From: JACCSI01 sp963815285
GTDB lineage: Bacteria; Acidobacteriota; Vicinamibacteria; Vicinamibacterales; UBA2999
NCBI GenBank assembly: GCA_963815285.1
Contig: CAWFGB010000009.1
Coordinates: forward strand, 124,001 to 188,000
Reading direction: 5' to 3'
DNA: 64,000 nucleotides
Each line of letters opens with the position of its first letter. Within the stretch, counting starts at the first letter, position 1. Positions 32,560 to 42,945 of the stretch are shown here, one piece after another. The notes below the pieces were generated by a model. That model ran no database searches, had not been told where the DNA came from, and saw only the letters and a program-made list of their open reading frames with translations. Made by a program: the position numbers and the translations under genes.

Positions 32560-33759
32560 GTGATCCAATCCACTGAATTGCCACGACAACGGGAGGCCAT
32601 CAAGGTCCTGCACGTCGTGTATGCGTTGCAGCCCGGCGGCATGGAATACGGCGTCGTCAAGCTCGTAAACGGGCTGGACCGTTCGCATGTTCGCAGCGCC
32701 ATCTGCAGCACGAAGCCGGCGGGTCAACTTAGGCACTTGCTCGCGCCTGACGTGTCTCTGTTCGAACTCCAGCGGCGTGAGGGGAACGACCCTCGTCTCA
32801 TCCGGGATCTCTACACGCTTTTTCGCCGTGAGCAGCCCGATGTGGTCCACACGCACTCGTGGGGCACGTTGGTGGAGGGGCTCGTGGCGGCACGCTTGGC
32901 CAGGGTTCCGGTGCTGATCCACGGCGAACACGGCACGCTGCAACTGCGACCGTACCAGCGCTTCGTGCAGAGGCGAGCCTGGGCGGCCGCCGACCGGTTG
33001 TTGTCGGTGTCCTCTCGTCTCGCTGAGCGAATGGCCCGGGAAGCCCGGTTCCCGTTGACGCGGATCCATACGATTCGAAACGGCGTTGACCTCTCCCGTT
33101 TTGGCGCCGTCTCGCGCGCCGCGGCACGAGAGGCGCTGCGGCTCCCTTCCGACGTTCGTCTCGCCCTCACCGTCGGCCGACTAGTGCCGGTCAAGGATCA
33201 CCTCACGCTGCTCGCCGCCATCGCGCTGCTGCGCGGCCAGGGCATGGACGTGACGGTCGCCATCGCCGGCGACGGGCCCCTCAAGGAGCTGCTGGTCGAG
33301 CGCGCAAGCGCGCTGGGGATTGCAGACGCAACCCATTTTCTCGGGCACCGCTCCGATGTCGAGGTCGTACTCGCCGCGGCCGACATCTTCACACTGACAT
33401 CTAGTTCGGAAGGTCTGTCGAACACTATCCTGGAGGCCATGGCCAGCGGGTTGCCGGTTGTCGCGACGCGGGTCGGCGGCGCGGATGAGCTCGTTGAGGA
33501 CGGAGTCAGCGGGATTCTCGCGAGCCCTGGGGCCGCTGGAGAGATCGCTAATGCCCTGGCGAGTCTGTTTCAGCATCCGGAGCGTCGCGCAGCGATGGGG
33601 TCGGCGGCACGTGCCCGGGTCGAGGCGGAGTTCAGCCTTGCGGGGATGGTACAGCGATACGAATCGACTTACCTTGAACTTGTGACCGCGAGCCAGCCTG
33701 GTCGTTTGTTGAGCAAACGGCCAGCTGAGTCTCGTGTGCAACGTCACGGAGTCGTCTGA
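32560..33759 (+). CDS. GT4 glycosyltransferase (PEP-CTERM/EpsH1-system type)
   Basis: About 399 residues of GT-B fold family 4. N-terminal VLHVVYALQPGGMEYGVVKLVN resembles the exosortase-associated sugar transferase group. RLVPVKDHLTLLAAIALL and the nucleotide-sugar EX7E-like motif SSSEGLSNTILEAMASGLPV are in the C-terminal half. It should add one sugar to a lipid-linked repeat unit at the cytoplasmic membrane face. The GTG at 32560 starts just before the conserved core; a GTG at 32482 would add 26 non-conserved residues. It ends one base before the amidotransferase gene, a pairing common in exosortase polysaccharide loci. Confidence 0.88.
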   Translation: MIQSTELPRQREAIKVLHVVYALQPGGMEYGVVKLVNGLDRSHVRSAICSTKPAGQLRHLLAPDVSLFELQRREGNDPRLIRDLYTLFRREQPDVVHTHSWGTLVEGLVAARLARVPVLIHGEHGTLQLRPYQRFVQRRAWAAADRLLSVSSRLAERMAREARFPLTRIHTIRNGVDLSRFGAVSRAAAREALRLPSDVRLALTVGRLVPVKDHLTLLAAIALLRGQGMDVTVAIAGDGPLKELLVERASALGIADATHFLGHRSDVEVVLAAADIFTLTSSSEGLSNTILEAMASGLPVVATRVGGADELVEDGVSGILASPGAAGEIANALASLFQHPERRAAMGSAARARVEAEFSLAGMVQRYESTYLELVTASQPGRLLSKRPAESRVQRHGVV

Positions 33760-33760
33760 G

Positions 33761-35695
33761 ATGTGTGGGATCGCAGGACGTTATAACTTCGCGTCGGGTC
33801 TGCCGGTGGATCACAGCATGATCCAGCGGATGTGCGACCTGATTGCGCATCGCGGCCCAGATGGCGATGGCGTCTGGACCGACGGGCCGGTCGGGTTGGG
33901 GCATCGACGCCTGGCGGTCATCGACTTGAGCGCTGCCGGAAAGCAGCCGATGACCGCCGAGGGCGGCGACCTCACGATCACGTTCAACGGTGAGATCTAC
34001 AATTTTCCCGAACTTCGCCGCGACCTCGAAGCTCGAGGCCACCACTTCCGGTCGCGGACCGATACCGAAGTGATGCTCGCCGCGTATCGCGAATGGGGCG
34101 TCGATTGCCTCGCACGGTTCCGTGGCATGTTTGCCTTCGCCTTATGGGACGAGCCACGGCGACGCCTGTTCATCGCGCGAGATCGGGTGGGCAAGAAGCC
34201 GCTGCATTACTGGCAAGACTCCAACGGGTTGGCGTTTGCCTCAGAGCCGAAGGCTTTTCTGGGCGATCCGTCGTTCCACCCGGAGCCCGACCTCGAAGCG
34301 ATTTCCGCCTACCTGACTTACCAGTACGTCCCCAGCCCACTGTCGGCGTTCAAGGGCGTTCGCAAGCTCCCTCCGGCGCACTACATGCTGGTGGAGAACG
34401 GACGCGTCAGCGTCGAACGCTACTGGAAGCTGTCGTATGCGACCAAGCGGCACCTCTCCGAGGACGAGGCGCGCGGCGAATTGCTCGATCGCCTGCGCGA
34501 AGCGGTGCGTCTCCGGCTCATCAGCGATGTGCCGCTAGGCGCCTTCCTCAGTGGTGGCATCGATTCGAGCGCCGTCGTCGCGCTCATGGCCGAACTGAGC
34601 GACACGCCGGTCAAGACGTTTTCGATTGGTTTCGACGAAAAGGAGTTCGACGAGTTGCCGTACGCGCGGCTGGTGGCCGAACGTTACGCGACCGATCATC
34701 ACGAATTCATCGTGCGCCCCAACGCAACTGAGATTTTCCCTCACCTGGTGTGGCACTACAACGAGCCCTACGCCGACGCGTCAGGCATTCCCACGTACTA
34801 CCTGTCCCAACTCGCCCGTCGTCACGTGACGGTCGCGCTCAACGGCGACGCGGGGGACGAGAACTTTGCGGGATACCGTCGGTACCTCACCGCCGCACCG
34901 GGACAACGATTTGACCGCCTGCCAAAGGCCGTGCGTCGCGCGGTGGCGGGGGTGGCACGAGTCGCTCCAGCGCCCGCCCAATCCGACTCGCTGGCGTATC
35001 GAGGGCGACGCTGGTTGCGGCGACTCTCAGACACACCGGAGGGCCGCTACAGTCGCAAACTGACCATCTTCGATCCCGATCTGAGGCTTGAGGTCTGCTC
35101 GCCCGGCTTCGTGGACGCGACAGGTGGCGCTCCGGGTCCGCAATTCCTGACCAACGCCTTCGCGGCATCCGACGCCCTGGACATGGTGGACGCGCAGCTC
35201 GACGTGGACGTCAGCTATTACCTGAGCGATTGTCTTCTGGTGAAGGTGGACATCGCGACGATGGCCCATGGGCTGGAGGGTCGATCGCCGATGCTCGATC
35301 ATGAGTTCATGGAATTCGCCGCGGGTCTCCCGTCGGCGTTGAAACTGAGGGGCACGACGACGAAATACATCCTGAAGCAAGCCGTGCGCGGTCTGCTGCC
35401 CACCGAGATCATCGACCGCCCCAAAAAGGGCTTCAGTGTTCCGCTCGAGCTCTGGTTCCGGAACGAGTTGCGCGAGCTCAGTGGAGATCTGCTCCTCGAC
35501 GGCCGCCTGGCACAACGGGGATACTTCAAGCCCGAGGCGGTCCGCCGCATGCTCGAAGAGCATTGGGGCGGCACCCGCGAGTGGCAGAACCAGCTCTGGA
35601 GCCTGCTGATGCTCGAATCGTGGCATCGCATGTTCATCGACGAGCGGCCGTCGGCCGCCCCTTATACGCCGGCATCCATTGCCGTCGGAGCCTGA
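33761..35695 (+). CDS. Glutamine-dependent amidotransferase, asparagine-synthetase type
   Basis: 644 residues. Class II glutaminase domain (about 2-210) with the N-terminal nucleophile Cys2 in MCGIAG, then HRGPDGDG and NGEIYNF. The AsnB synthetase domain follows, with PP-loop LSGGIDSSAVVAL (about 262), NGDAGDENFAGYRRY and LLVKVDIATMAHGLEGRSPMLD. It is complete and resembles the exosortase-associated amidotransferase 1 group more than housekeeping AsnB. In polysaccharide loci such enzymes amidate uronic acids. The next gene makes a nucleotide-uronic acid, which supports that role. The start is fixed by the need for Cys2. Confidence 0.93.
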   Translation: MCGIAGRYNFASGLPVDHSMIQRMCDLIAHRGPDGDGVWTDGPVGLGHRRLAVIDLSAAGKQPMTAEGGDLTITFNGEIYNFPELRRDLEARGHHFRSRTDTEVMLAAYREWGVDCLARFRGMFAFALWDEPRRRLFIARDRVGKKPLHYWQDSNGLAFASEPKAFLGDPSFHPEPDLEAISAYLTYQYVPSPLSAFKGVRKLPPAHYMLVENGRVSVERYWKLSYATKRHLSEDEARGELLDRLREAVRLRLISDVPLGAFLSGGIDSSAVVALMAELSDTPVKTFSIGFDEKEFDELPYARLVAERYATDHHEFIVRPNATEIFPHLVWHYNEPYADASGIPTYYLSQLARRHVTVALNGDAGDENFAGYRRYLTAAPGQRFDRLPKAVRRAVAGVARVAPAPAQSDSLAYRGRRWLRRLSDTPEGRYSRKLTIFDPDLRLEVCSPGFVDATGGAPGPQFLTNAFAASDALDMVDAQLDVDVSYYLSDCLLVKVDIATMAHGLEGRSPMLDHEFMEFAAGLPSALKLRGTTTKYILKQAVRGLLPTEIIDRPKKGFSVPLELWFRNELRELSGDLLLDGRLAQRGYFKPEAVRRMLEEHWGGTREWQNQLWSLLMLESWHRMFIDERPSAAPYTPASIAVGA

Positions 35696-35696
35696 C

Positions 35697-37031
35697 ATGA
35701 AAATCGCAATCTATGGACTGGGCTATGTTGGCTCGGTCTCCGCAGCCTGCCTCGCCGCCTCCGGTCACGACATCACCGGCGTTGACGTCGATGTGCACAA
35801 GCTGTCGCTGATCCGCGCCGGACGATCGCCGATTAACGAACCTGGCCTCGACGACCTGCTCGGCCGCATGGTCTCCGAGGGCCGGGTCACTGTGACTGAC
35901 GACACGGCCGCCGCGGTGCAGAGTTCGGAATTGTCCCTGGTGTGCGTGGGCACACCCAGCCGTCGCAATGGCAGCCTGGAGACGACGTTCCTCGAGCGGG
36001 TCATGGAGCAGATCGGTGCGGCGCTGTCGAGCACGTCGTCCTATCACGTGGTCGCGATTCGCAGCACGGTTCTGCCTGGGGTCCTGCGCACACGCTTGAT
36101 TCCCATCCTCGAACGCGCCAGCGACCGACGGTGCGGCGATGATTTCGGCGTCTGCGTGAACCCGGAGTTTCTTCGGGAGGGCAGTGCGATTCGAGACTTC
36201 GAGCACCCGGCGTTCACGCTGATCGGGGAAACCGATGCCCGCGCCGGCGATCGGCTGGCAGCCGCGTACGGCCACTTGCAGGCGCCGGTCCACCGCGTGG
36301 CGCCGGACGAAGCTTCGATGGTGAAGTACGCGAGCAACATGTTTCACGCCGTGAAGGTGTCGTTTGCGAACGAAGTGGGTGCCGTCTGCCAGCAGTTGGG
36401 CATCGACGGCCAGCGGGTGATGAAGGTGTTCTGCGAAGACCACGAGCTCAACATCTCTACTCGTTACCTGCGTCCCGGCTTTGGGTTCGGCGGCTCGTGC
36501 CTGCCGAAGGATCTTCGCGCCATGGTGCACGTGGCAAAGGAGCACGATGTGGAGGTGCCGCTGCTGGGAAGCGTGCTGCCCAGCAATGATGCGCACATCC
36601 AGCGGGTTGTCGATACGGTACTTGACCGGGGCAAGCCTCACGTGGCGCTGATCGGCCTGAGCTTCAAGGTTGGGAGCGATGATCTGCGGGAAAGTCCGTT
36701 TGTACGCCTCGCCGAGGCACTCATCGGCAAGGGCGTGCCCCTCCGTGTGTTCGACCCTGATGTTTCTCTCGACGAGGTGTTCGGGCGCAACCGCACCTAC
36801 GTCCAGGAGCACCTGCCACATGTCGGGCAACTGGTCGCTACTGATGGGGGAGAGGTGGTCGCCAACGCTGAAGTGATCGTGATCGCCAAGCGCATCCCGA
36901 AGCTGGACGCGCTATTAGCCGTGCGCCGTCCGGAACAGTGCGTGATCGATCTCGTCGGCATCGATGGATTGTCCGACGCGCTGCGTCCTTGGTCCGGGCT
37001 TGGCTCCAGAGGCGAGTTGGCGGTGCGATGA
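35697..37031 (+). CDS. UDP-glucose/GDP-mannose 6-dehydrogenase family
   Basis: 444 residues with the N-terminal NAD motif IYGLGYVGSVSAACLA, CVGTPSRRNGSLE, NPEFLREGSAIRDFEHPAF, catalytic Cys in GFGFGGSCLPKDLRA (about 261-275), and a C-terminal GLSFKVGSDDLRESP. It oxidises the C6 hydroxyl of a nucleotide sugar to a uronic acid in two NAD-dependent steps. The pattern is closest to GDP-mannose dehydrogenases (AlgD-like), but UDP-glucose cannot be excluded. The ATG at 35697 follows the previous stop by 1 base and its own stop overlaps the flippase (ATGA). Confidence 0.93.
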   Translation: MKIAIYGLGYVGSVSAACLAASGHDITGVDVDVHKLSLIRAGRSPINEPGLDDLLGRMVSEGRVTVTDDTAAAVQSSELSLVCVGTPSRRNGSLETTFLERVMEQIGAALSSTSSYHVVAIRSTVLPGVLRTRLIPILERASDRRCGDDFGVCVNPEFLREGSAIRDFEHPAFTLIGETDARAGDRLAAAYGHLQAPVHRVAPDEASMVKYASNMFHAVKVSFANEVGAVCQQLGIDGQRVMKVFCEDHELNISTRYLRPGFGFGGSCLPKDLRAMVHVAKEHDVEVPLLGSVLPSNDAHIQRVVDTVLDRGKPHVALIGLSFKVGSDDLRESPFVRLAEALIGKGVPLRVFDPDVSLDEVFGRNRTYVQEHLPHVGQLVATDGGEVVANAEVIVIAKRIPKLDALLAVRRPEQCVIDLVGIDGLSDALRPWSGLGSRGELAVR

Positions 37032-38569
37032 AATCAGGTCACAAGTCTCTAGGGAAGGTGGCCAAGCGCGGCGTCGCGTGGTCGTTTGCGCGCGAAAGCG
37101 CCACGGAGATCATATTGTTTCCCGCCTCCATGGTCATAGCGCGGCTGCTGAGCCCGGCAGAGTTCGGCATTGCTGCCGCGGCCATGTTCTTCGCCGGGCT
37201 GGCGATGCGTCTGGGGGAACTCGGATTCAATGCTGCCCTCGTCCGCGCCAAGGTCGTCGAGGACGTCCACCTTTCGACGGTCTTCTTTCTCAACCTTGTG
37301 GTTGGCGTGTTCATGTTTGGTGTCCTGACGGTGGCGGCGCCGCTGGTGGCGGGGTTCTATCGCGCGCCGCAAACGGGATATATCCTGCCGGTCGCGGCGA
37401 CAATTTTCCTGATCACACCTTTCGGCGCGGTACAGGCAGCAATCCTCTCCAGGGCGATGCGCTTCCGCGACACGGCAACGATTGATGTCTGCCACGTGAT
37501 CGTTCGAGCCTTAGCGACGCTGGGACTCGCATGGGCCGGGTTCTCGTATATGAGCCTGGTCTACGGACGAATAGCCGCGGTGCTCTCGCAGGTCGTGTTG
37601 CGGATCATGTTCGTGCGCTGGCGGCCTTCTCTGCGGGTATCGTGGTCGGCGTTTCGCGAGGTCTTTCCATTTGGCGCCGGCGTACACGCGAAGCGGCTGC
37701 TCGAATTCGTCGCTGGCAACATCTCCAACCTGCTGGTCGGCCGATTGCTCGGGATGACCGCGCTGGGCATTTATGACAAGGCGTTCGGCACGATGGACCG
37801 CATTTTGTCGCGGTTCAACAGCGGCGGGCCGAACGTCACCTTCCGGATCTTTGCCGTCATTCACGATCAGCCGGAGCGTTTGGCGCGCGCGTATGAGAAG
37901 GTCGTGATGGCGTCGACACTGCTCGCGTTTCCTATCTTTGCCGTCTGCTGCGCGGTGGCGGAGCCGCTCATGGCGGTGCTGTTTGGCGAACGATGGATTC
38001 CAGCGGCGGCACCGTTTCAACTGCTCTGCGTGGTCGGCTGTTTGCGAGTGCTCAATAGCTATGCGGGGGCGGCGATCCAGGCCGCGGGGTGGATCTGGTC
38101 GCAGGTGTGGCGAACGGTGGGGGCTATGGTGCTGCTCGTGGCGGGCATGTATGCATTTCACCGGTTGGGCGTCGTTGGCGCGGCCCTTGCGGTGCTGCTG
38201 TCAGGCGCCATCATGACTCTCGTTCAGCACATGCTCTTGAAGCGCGTGGTGGGAATCGCCTGGCGCGCGATGCTCCGTCCGCAGATACCAGGCATCGCTT
38301 GCGCCGTCGGGTGCGTGACGGTAGTTCTGTTGATGAAGTCTGTCGTATTGTCGGCAATGCCTGATGCGCCTTATCTGGTGCTCCTTGTGGCGCAACTGGG
38401 CGCCGCCACTTTGTTCGCGGCGATATTCGTTCTGTTCACGCCATACCAGCCGCTTCGCTCGCTCGTTCACGAAATGACGGTTGACTTCCTGCCTGAGAGC
38501 GTGCGACGAAGCCGCTGGGTACAGTCATATCTGCAGATGCAGGAGGCAGCCGCGCCGACCAGCACTTAG
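37028..38569 (+). CDS. Wzx-like polysaccharide flippase (MOP superfamily)
   Basis: 513 residues with 12-14 hydrophobic helices. The N-terminus KVAKRGVAWSFARESATEI...VIARLLSPAEFGIAAAAMF is typical of the polysaccharide transporter family, as are the lone-pair charged residues inside helices. It should flip lipid-linked repeat units across the inner membrane. Coupled by ATGA overlap to the nucleotide-sugar dehydrogenase. The C-terminal tail after about residue 475 is soluble. The O-antigen-ligase-type gene at 62.4-63.8 kb could use its product. Confidence 0.9.
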   Translation: MKSGHKSLGKVAKRGVAWSFARESATEIILFPASMVIARLLSPAEFGIAAAAMFFAGLAMRLGELGFNAALVRAKVVEDVHLSTVFFLNLVVGVFMFGVLTVAAPLVAGFYRAPQTGYILPVAATIFLITPFGAVQAAILSRAMRFRDTATIDVCHVIVRALATLGLAWAGFSYMSLVYGRIAAVLSQVVLRIMFVRWRPSLRVSWSAFREVFPFGAGVHAKRLLEFVAGNISNLLVGRLLGMTALGIYDKAFGTMDRILSRFNSGGPNVTFRIFAVIHDQPERLARAYEKVVMASTLLAFPIFAVCCAVAEPLMAVLFGERWIPAAAPFQLLCVVGCLRVLNSYAGAAIQAAGWIWSQVWRTVGAMVLLVAGMYAFHRLGVVGAALAVLLSGAIMTLVQHMLLKRVVGIAWRAMLRPQIPGIACAVGCVTVVLLMKSVVLSAMPDAPYLVLLVAQLGAATLFAAIFVLFTPYQPLRSLVHEMTVDFLPESVRRSRWVQSYLQMQEAAAPTST

Positions 38570-38616
38570 GCGGCCGCGATCAACGCGGCCGCGCTGGAAT
38601 AGGTCACGAGGCTCTT

Positions 38617-39579
38617 ATGAACGCCAGAGAATGGTCTACGTTTAGGAATTTCTTTGCAGCATCGAAAGAGTGGCCGGTGTACGTGATCCTCGGCGTGCAG
38701 GGCTCAGGTACGAACCTGTTGCGGAGGTTTCTGGTTCCCGCTTTCAACTTTTCCGTCCTGCAGGATCGCTCACTCATCTTCAATGCGGCCGCCCGCCTGG
38801 GTCAGAAGCCTTCCGCGGCGGACATCCGACGGCAATTCGATTTCGTGAAGGAATCGATGTTTCCGTCACGCGTGACCTCGAAATACACACTGCAGTTGAT
38901 GACTCGAAGGAAAACGGTGCCGTTTCGTGGTATCGAGGAGCATTTCGATCCGGCGATGATCAAGTCTGCGCCCGATTTCGCGCGGTTCTTCTATGCCTAC
39001 CGCGCCTTTTCGATGGGCACCAACCTCATGGCGATCAAGTCCGACGATCTGTGGGAACAGATCGCGGCGATCGACGAGGTGATCCCGCATCGACGAGTGG
39101 TTCTGCTCACGCGCGATTTTCGTGACAACCTGCTCTCGATCACCGGCAAGAATTTCGGGCCCATCGAGCCCATCGTCGCAGCTGAGTATGTCAAGAAACG
39201 CTTCGCGTCGTATGCGGCCGTGTACGCTCGTTCCGGAGAGCATGGCTACCTCGTTCGTTACGAGAACATGCTGGACAATCCCAAGCAGTTCCTGATGGAC
39301 TTTCGCGACCGTTTCGACCTGACCTTCGCGCAACCACCAGAAGAAGTTCTTGCCAAGCGTGTGTTGAGACCGAACAAGGTGGGGAAGTGGCACCAGCTGC
39401 CGCCTGCAGAACTTGCCGCGTGCGAGGCGCTTCTGCGCGAAGAATTGTTGGCGTTCGGGTATGCGCCGGTGACATCGAACACCACCGTCCCGGATGCTGC
39501 CGAATTGCTGGCCGCGCGCACACGGGATGCATGGAAGCGCGTGCCGCAGAAGCTTCGCATACTCGGAAATCGTTTGTAA
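38617..39579 (+). CDS. Sulfotransferase-family protein (first of three)
   Basis: 320 residues. PAPS-binding 5' loop VILGVQGSGTNLLRRFLVPAF (about 22-42, P-loop-like GxxGSGT) and 3'-phosphate motif VVLLTRDFRDNLLSITGKNFG. LVRYENMLDNPKQFL matches the RYEDL region of sulfotransferases. It would move sulfate from PAPS to a hydroxyl or amine of the polysaccharide. Start ATG 38617. It lies between the flippase and a PaaK-like ligase on the same strand. cysD/cysNC in this window supply the donor. Confidence 0.85.
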   Translation: MNAREWSTFRNFFAASKEWPVYVILGVQGSGTNLLRRFLVPAFNFSVLQDRSLIFNAAARLGQKPSAADIRRQFDFVKESMFPSRVTSKYTLQLMTRRKTVPFRGIEEHFDPAMIKSAPDFARFFYAYRAFSMGTNLMAIKSDDLWEQIAAIDEVIPHRRVVLLTRDFRDNLLSITGKNFGPIEPIVAAEYVKKRFASYAAVYARSGEHGYLVRYENMLDNPKQFLMDFRDRFDLTFAQPPEEVLAKRVLRPNKVGKWHQLPPAELAACEALLREELLAFGYAPVTSNTTVPDAAELLAARTRDAWKRVPQKLRILGNRL

Positions 39580-39595
39580 GCAGCAAAGGCTCGGC

Positions 39596-41005
39596 ATGAA
39601 GGCTCTGCTGCAACGCGTTTACCCGTACGTTCCGGTGATCCTGCAGAACGCGGGGATCTCCGCCTACGGATACGTGTACAAGTGGGAACGCTTTGGCCCG
39701 GCCTTTCAGCCAACGTTACAGGCATTCGCCGCGCGCGACCGCTGGGACGTCGAACGGATGCGCGACTACACGAACGACGCCCTGCGTACGGTCTTGCGGC
39801 GTGCCTACGATGCGCCCTTTTATCGCGAGCAGTGGACGCGCGCCGGCGTGAGTCCGCGAGATCTCGACGACATCACGACTGGTTCGTTGCATCGATTGCC
39901 GAGCCTTCCGAAAGAGGAACTGCGGCGCAGTCCCATGGCGTTCGTGCCGGACCGTGGTGCGCCGATTGGTCCGCTCCTGAGCTATTTCTCGAGCGGCAGC
40001 ACGGGAACACCCATCCAAGCGATTTGCACTCGCCGAGGCCAGCAGCGTTTTGCCGCGGCCCGTGAAGCACGGTCGTACAACTGGGCGGGCACGAGCATCC
40101 GCCGCCCAAGAGCGATGATTGGTGGGCAGCCCATCATCCCGACGGCTGTGGCGGACCCCCCGTATCACCGCTACAACTTCGCCGAACGGCAAGTGTATTT
40201 CTCCGCGTATCACATCTCACCGGCCACGGTGGGCGCATACGTCGCGGGCTTCAATCGCCATCGCCCGGAATGTGTGACCGGCTATGCCTTCTCGCAGTTC
40301 CTGATCGCCAGGATGATGATCGAGCAGGGACTCGAGTTTACGTTCACGCCCATCGCGGCTCTGACCTCGAGTGAGGCGCTCACGCCACCGATGCGCGACA
40401 CGATCCGCCGCGCCTGGGGTTGTCGCGTCTATCAAGAGTATGGGTCCGTTGAAAACTGCGGCCTCGCCACTGAATGCGAGGAGGGGAGCCTGCACGTCAG
40501 CCCCGATTTTGGCATCGTCGAGATTGTCGATGACGAGGGTCACCCGGTTCCAGCAGGCGTCGAAGGTCGTGTCCTCTGCACTGGGCTGCTGAACGACGCC
40601 CAGTATTTGATTCGGTACGAAGTTGGCGATACCGCGATGTGGAGCGATCGGCCGTGCGGGTGCGGGCGCGATCATTTGCCGATACTTAGTGCGATCACGG
40701 GTCGTCTCGAAGACGTCGTCGTCGGGCCGGATGGCCGCGAGATCGTGCGCTTTCACGGGATTTTCGTCAATCTGCCGCACGTCCTGCAGGGGCAGGTGGT
40801 ACAGGACGCGGTCGATCGGTTCTGTGTCCGCGTGCTCACCGAAGAGCAATTCGGCAGCGCTCAAGAAACGGAAATCAAGCGGCGGATGGCCGCTCGCCTG
40901 GGGCCCGTGAACGTGACCGTCGAGCGGGTGACGGAGCTGGAGAGGAACGAGAGAGGCAAGGTGCGGGCGGTGATCAGTCGAGTGCGAAGGCCGTCACAGC
41001 CCTGA
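39596..41005 (+). CDS. PaaK/CapK-like adenylate-forming enzyme
   Basis: 469 residues of the phenylacetate-CoA-ligase-like family: FYREQWTRAGVSPRDL, LSYFSSGSTGTPIQAICTR (ATP loop), YQEYGSVENCGLATECEEG, GDTAMWSDRPCGCGRDHLPIL, ITGRLEDVVVGPDGREIVR. Family members in capsule loci (CapK) are linked to polysaccharide tailoring rather than phenylacetate catabolism, by activating an acid for acyl transfer. ATG 39596 lies 16 bases after the sulfotransferase stop, so the two are probably co-transcribed. The substrate is unknown. Confidence 0.88.
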   Translation: MKALLQRVYPYVPVILQNAGISAYGYVYKWERFGPAFQPTLQAFAARDRWDVERMRDYTNDALRTVLRRAYDAPFYREQWTRAGVSPRDLDDITTGSLHRLPSLPKEELRRSPMAFVPDRGAPIGPLLSYFSSGSTGTPIQAICTRRGQQRFAAAREARSYNWAGTSIRRPRAMIGGQPIIPTAVADPPYHRYNFAERQVYFSAYHISPATVGAYVAGFNRHRPECVTGYAFSQFLIARMMIEQGLEFTFTPIAALTSSEALTPPMRDTIRRAWGCRVYQEYGSVENCGLATECEEGSLHVSPDFGIVEIVDDEGHPVPAGVEGRVLCTGLLNDAQYLIRYEVGDTAMWSDRPCGCGRDHLPILSAITGRLEDVVVGPDGREIVRFHGIFVNLPHVLQGQVVQDAVDRFCVRVLTEEQFGSAQETEIKRRMAARLGPVNVTVERVTELERNERGKVRAVISRVRRPSQP

Positions 41006-41115
41006 GCCCCTCCCTTCGGCGCATTCAGCTGTGTGACCATGAACCTCCTTCGAAACGCGCCAGGCAATTCTTTCTTTGTGGAAGGTCCGCCCTCTGTAAC
41101 GGTTTGGAGTAGCAG

Positions 41116-42945
41116 ATGCCGCTGATGTTCGGATGCGTCAATCGAACCGACGAGAGCGAAGGGCGTCTTGGCGCTTACATTGCCGCGACACACGGCGACA
41201 CAACTCGGACGACCTTTCCAGGCGGGTGGTTTGCCGCCAGCGCGCACGGTGGCCGCACCGCGACCTGGATCGATGAGAGTGGGAGTGCCTGGGCGGTCCT
41301 CGGCGAGCGCCGGCTGAGTGCGACCGCCGGCAAGGATGGCCGCTGCTATGCACAGGATGACCACGGCCATCTGGTGCTCTCGTCTGGAGCACGCGGAGTG
41401 GTCGCCATGTTCGACCCCCGCCGCAAACGATTGACGATTGGAACGGACCCGCTCAATTACTTTCCGGTCTACTACCGGGAGTCGGCTGGAACGTTTGTGT
41501 TCGGCACCAACCTCAGGACGCTGAGTCCGCGCAACCGGGGCAGCCCCCGATCACGCCGGCATAGTGCAGTTCCTCCGAAAAAACTGGTGCCTGAACGGTC
41601 GGACCGTCGCTGCCGGCATTCAACGAATCCTGCCCGGCCAGAAGGTGACCTTTGATGGGTCGACGGGGGAGGTGACGATCGTTGAAACCAGCCAGCTATG
41701 GACCGGTATCGCGGCGGACCGCGCGGCGCCAACCGACGAGGAGCTCTGGCACCTCTTGTTGGAGGCTGTTCGCGCGGGCGCAGGGCAGGAGGCCTCCCCT
41801 GGTCTCATGCTCTCCGGGGGCTGGGATTCCCGTGTGTTGCTGGCGGCGCTCGTGCAGGTGTTTGGTGACCGCCTGGTGACTCTGTCGCACGGCGCACCGC
41901 ACCATGGCGAGCTCGCGCTGGCAAAGGGACTTGCCGCGCGCGCTGGCGTACACCACTCGGAGGTCCTGCTTGGCGAGGATAGCCTGGGTCGTCCCCAGGA
42001 CCTGGATGCGCTGCTCAACACCACCGACACCATTCTTTTTCCATGGTGGCGCTTTGCCGGCCGCACTCTGGCGATGCGGGCTGCAACACTGCTTTCTCTG
42101 GTGTGCTCGGAGAGGTGCTGGGTGGCCACTACACGGTCGTCGGCCGGGGAGGGCGCAGCGGGCACGAGGAGGTATTCCAAAGGGCAGTTCTGCGCAGCAC
42201 AAAGCAATCGCTCACGCCCATCGAAGGTCTCCGGCGGTTGTTGAAGGAGGACTATCGGCCGCGCCAAATCCCGTTCGTCAAGAAAGAGGTCACTGCCGCT
42301 TTCGACCGGCAGATCAGTGCCGCGACCGACGAGGACATGGAGAAGGTCATCGGCCGCTACACGCAGCGCGGGATCGGCGATGCTGGTCGGATGGTCGAGG
42401 CGTACAACACCGAATATCGCGGGCTTCATTACGTCTGTCAACAGCCGATTACTTTGACTCGTCAACTGGACGTGGCGCTGCCCCTCGGGTCGCCCCGACT
42501 AATCGAGGCGATCCTCGCCGTGCCGTTGACACGCCGAATTCACAACTCGCTGTCTCGGAGTCTCCTTCGCCGATTCCAGCCGGAATTGTTGACGCTTCCG
42601 CTCGCAGCTAGCCCGTTCGTTTCCGCGGGCGCCCCGATCTTGGTTCAGGAGAGCGGCCGCGTCGTTCGCAGGGTCTTCGACCGCGTCTCGAGGCGCGCGT
42701 ATCTACTGAGCGGCGGCCGCAGAGGCGCGATGCGACGCTACGGTTGGGTAGATTTCGAGAGCGACGTACGCACAGGCGACTTTCTCGATGCGTGGAGTGA
42801 GAGCCTGACGTGGGACGGGCTCGATCGCCAGGCAATTCAAGGTTACGTCACCGGGATCAAAACTCATCAAACGCCGGTCAAGCTGGCGCGGCCGATGCTC
42901 AAACTGGCATATCTCGATCGGATGTTTGGATCCCGCTTGGACTGA
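41116..42945 (+). pseudogene. Asparagine-synthase-like protein (copy A), two compensating frameshifts
   Basis: One gene spread over two frames. N-terminal part from ATG 41116 (after GGAG) runs to FGTNLRTLSP. At about 41529-41533 one extra base moves the sense to the next frame (ATGAAPDHAGIVQFLRKNW ... LMLSGGWDSRVLLAAL, an intact PP-loop). At about 42072-42083 one base is missing and the original frame resumes (GCNTAFSGVLGEVLGGHY ... to 42945). The N-terminal domain lacks the Cys2 nucleophile of true glutaminases, so an active form would adenylate without glutamine hydrolysis. Reconstructed length is about 609 residues. Sequencing error cannot be excluded. Confidence 0.85.
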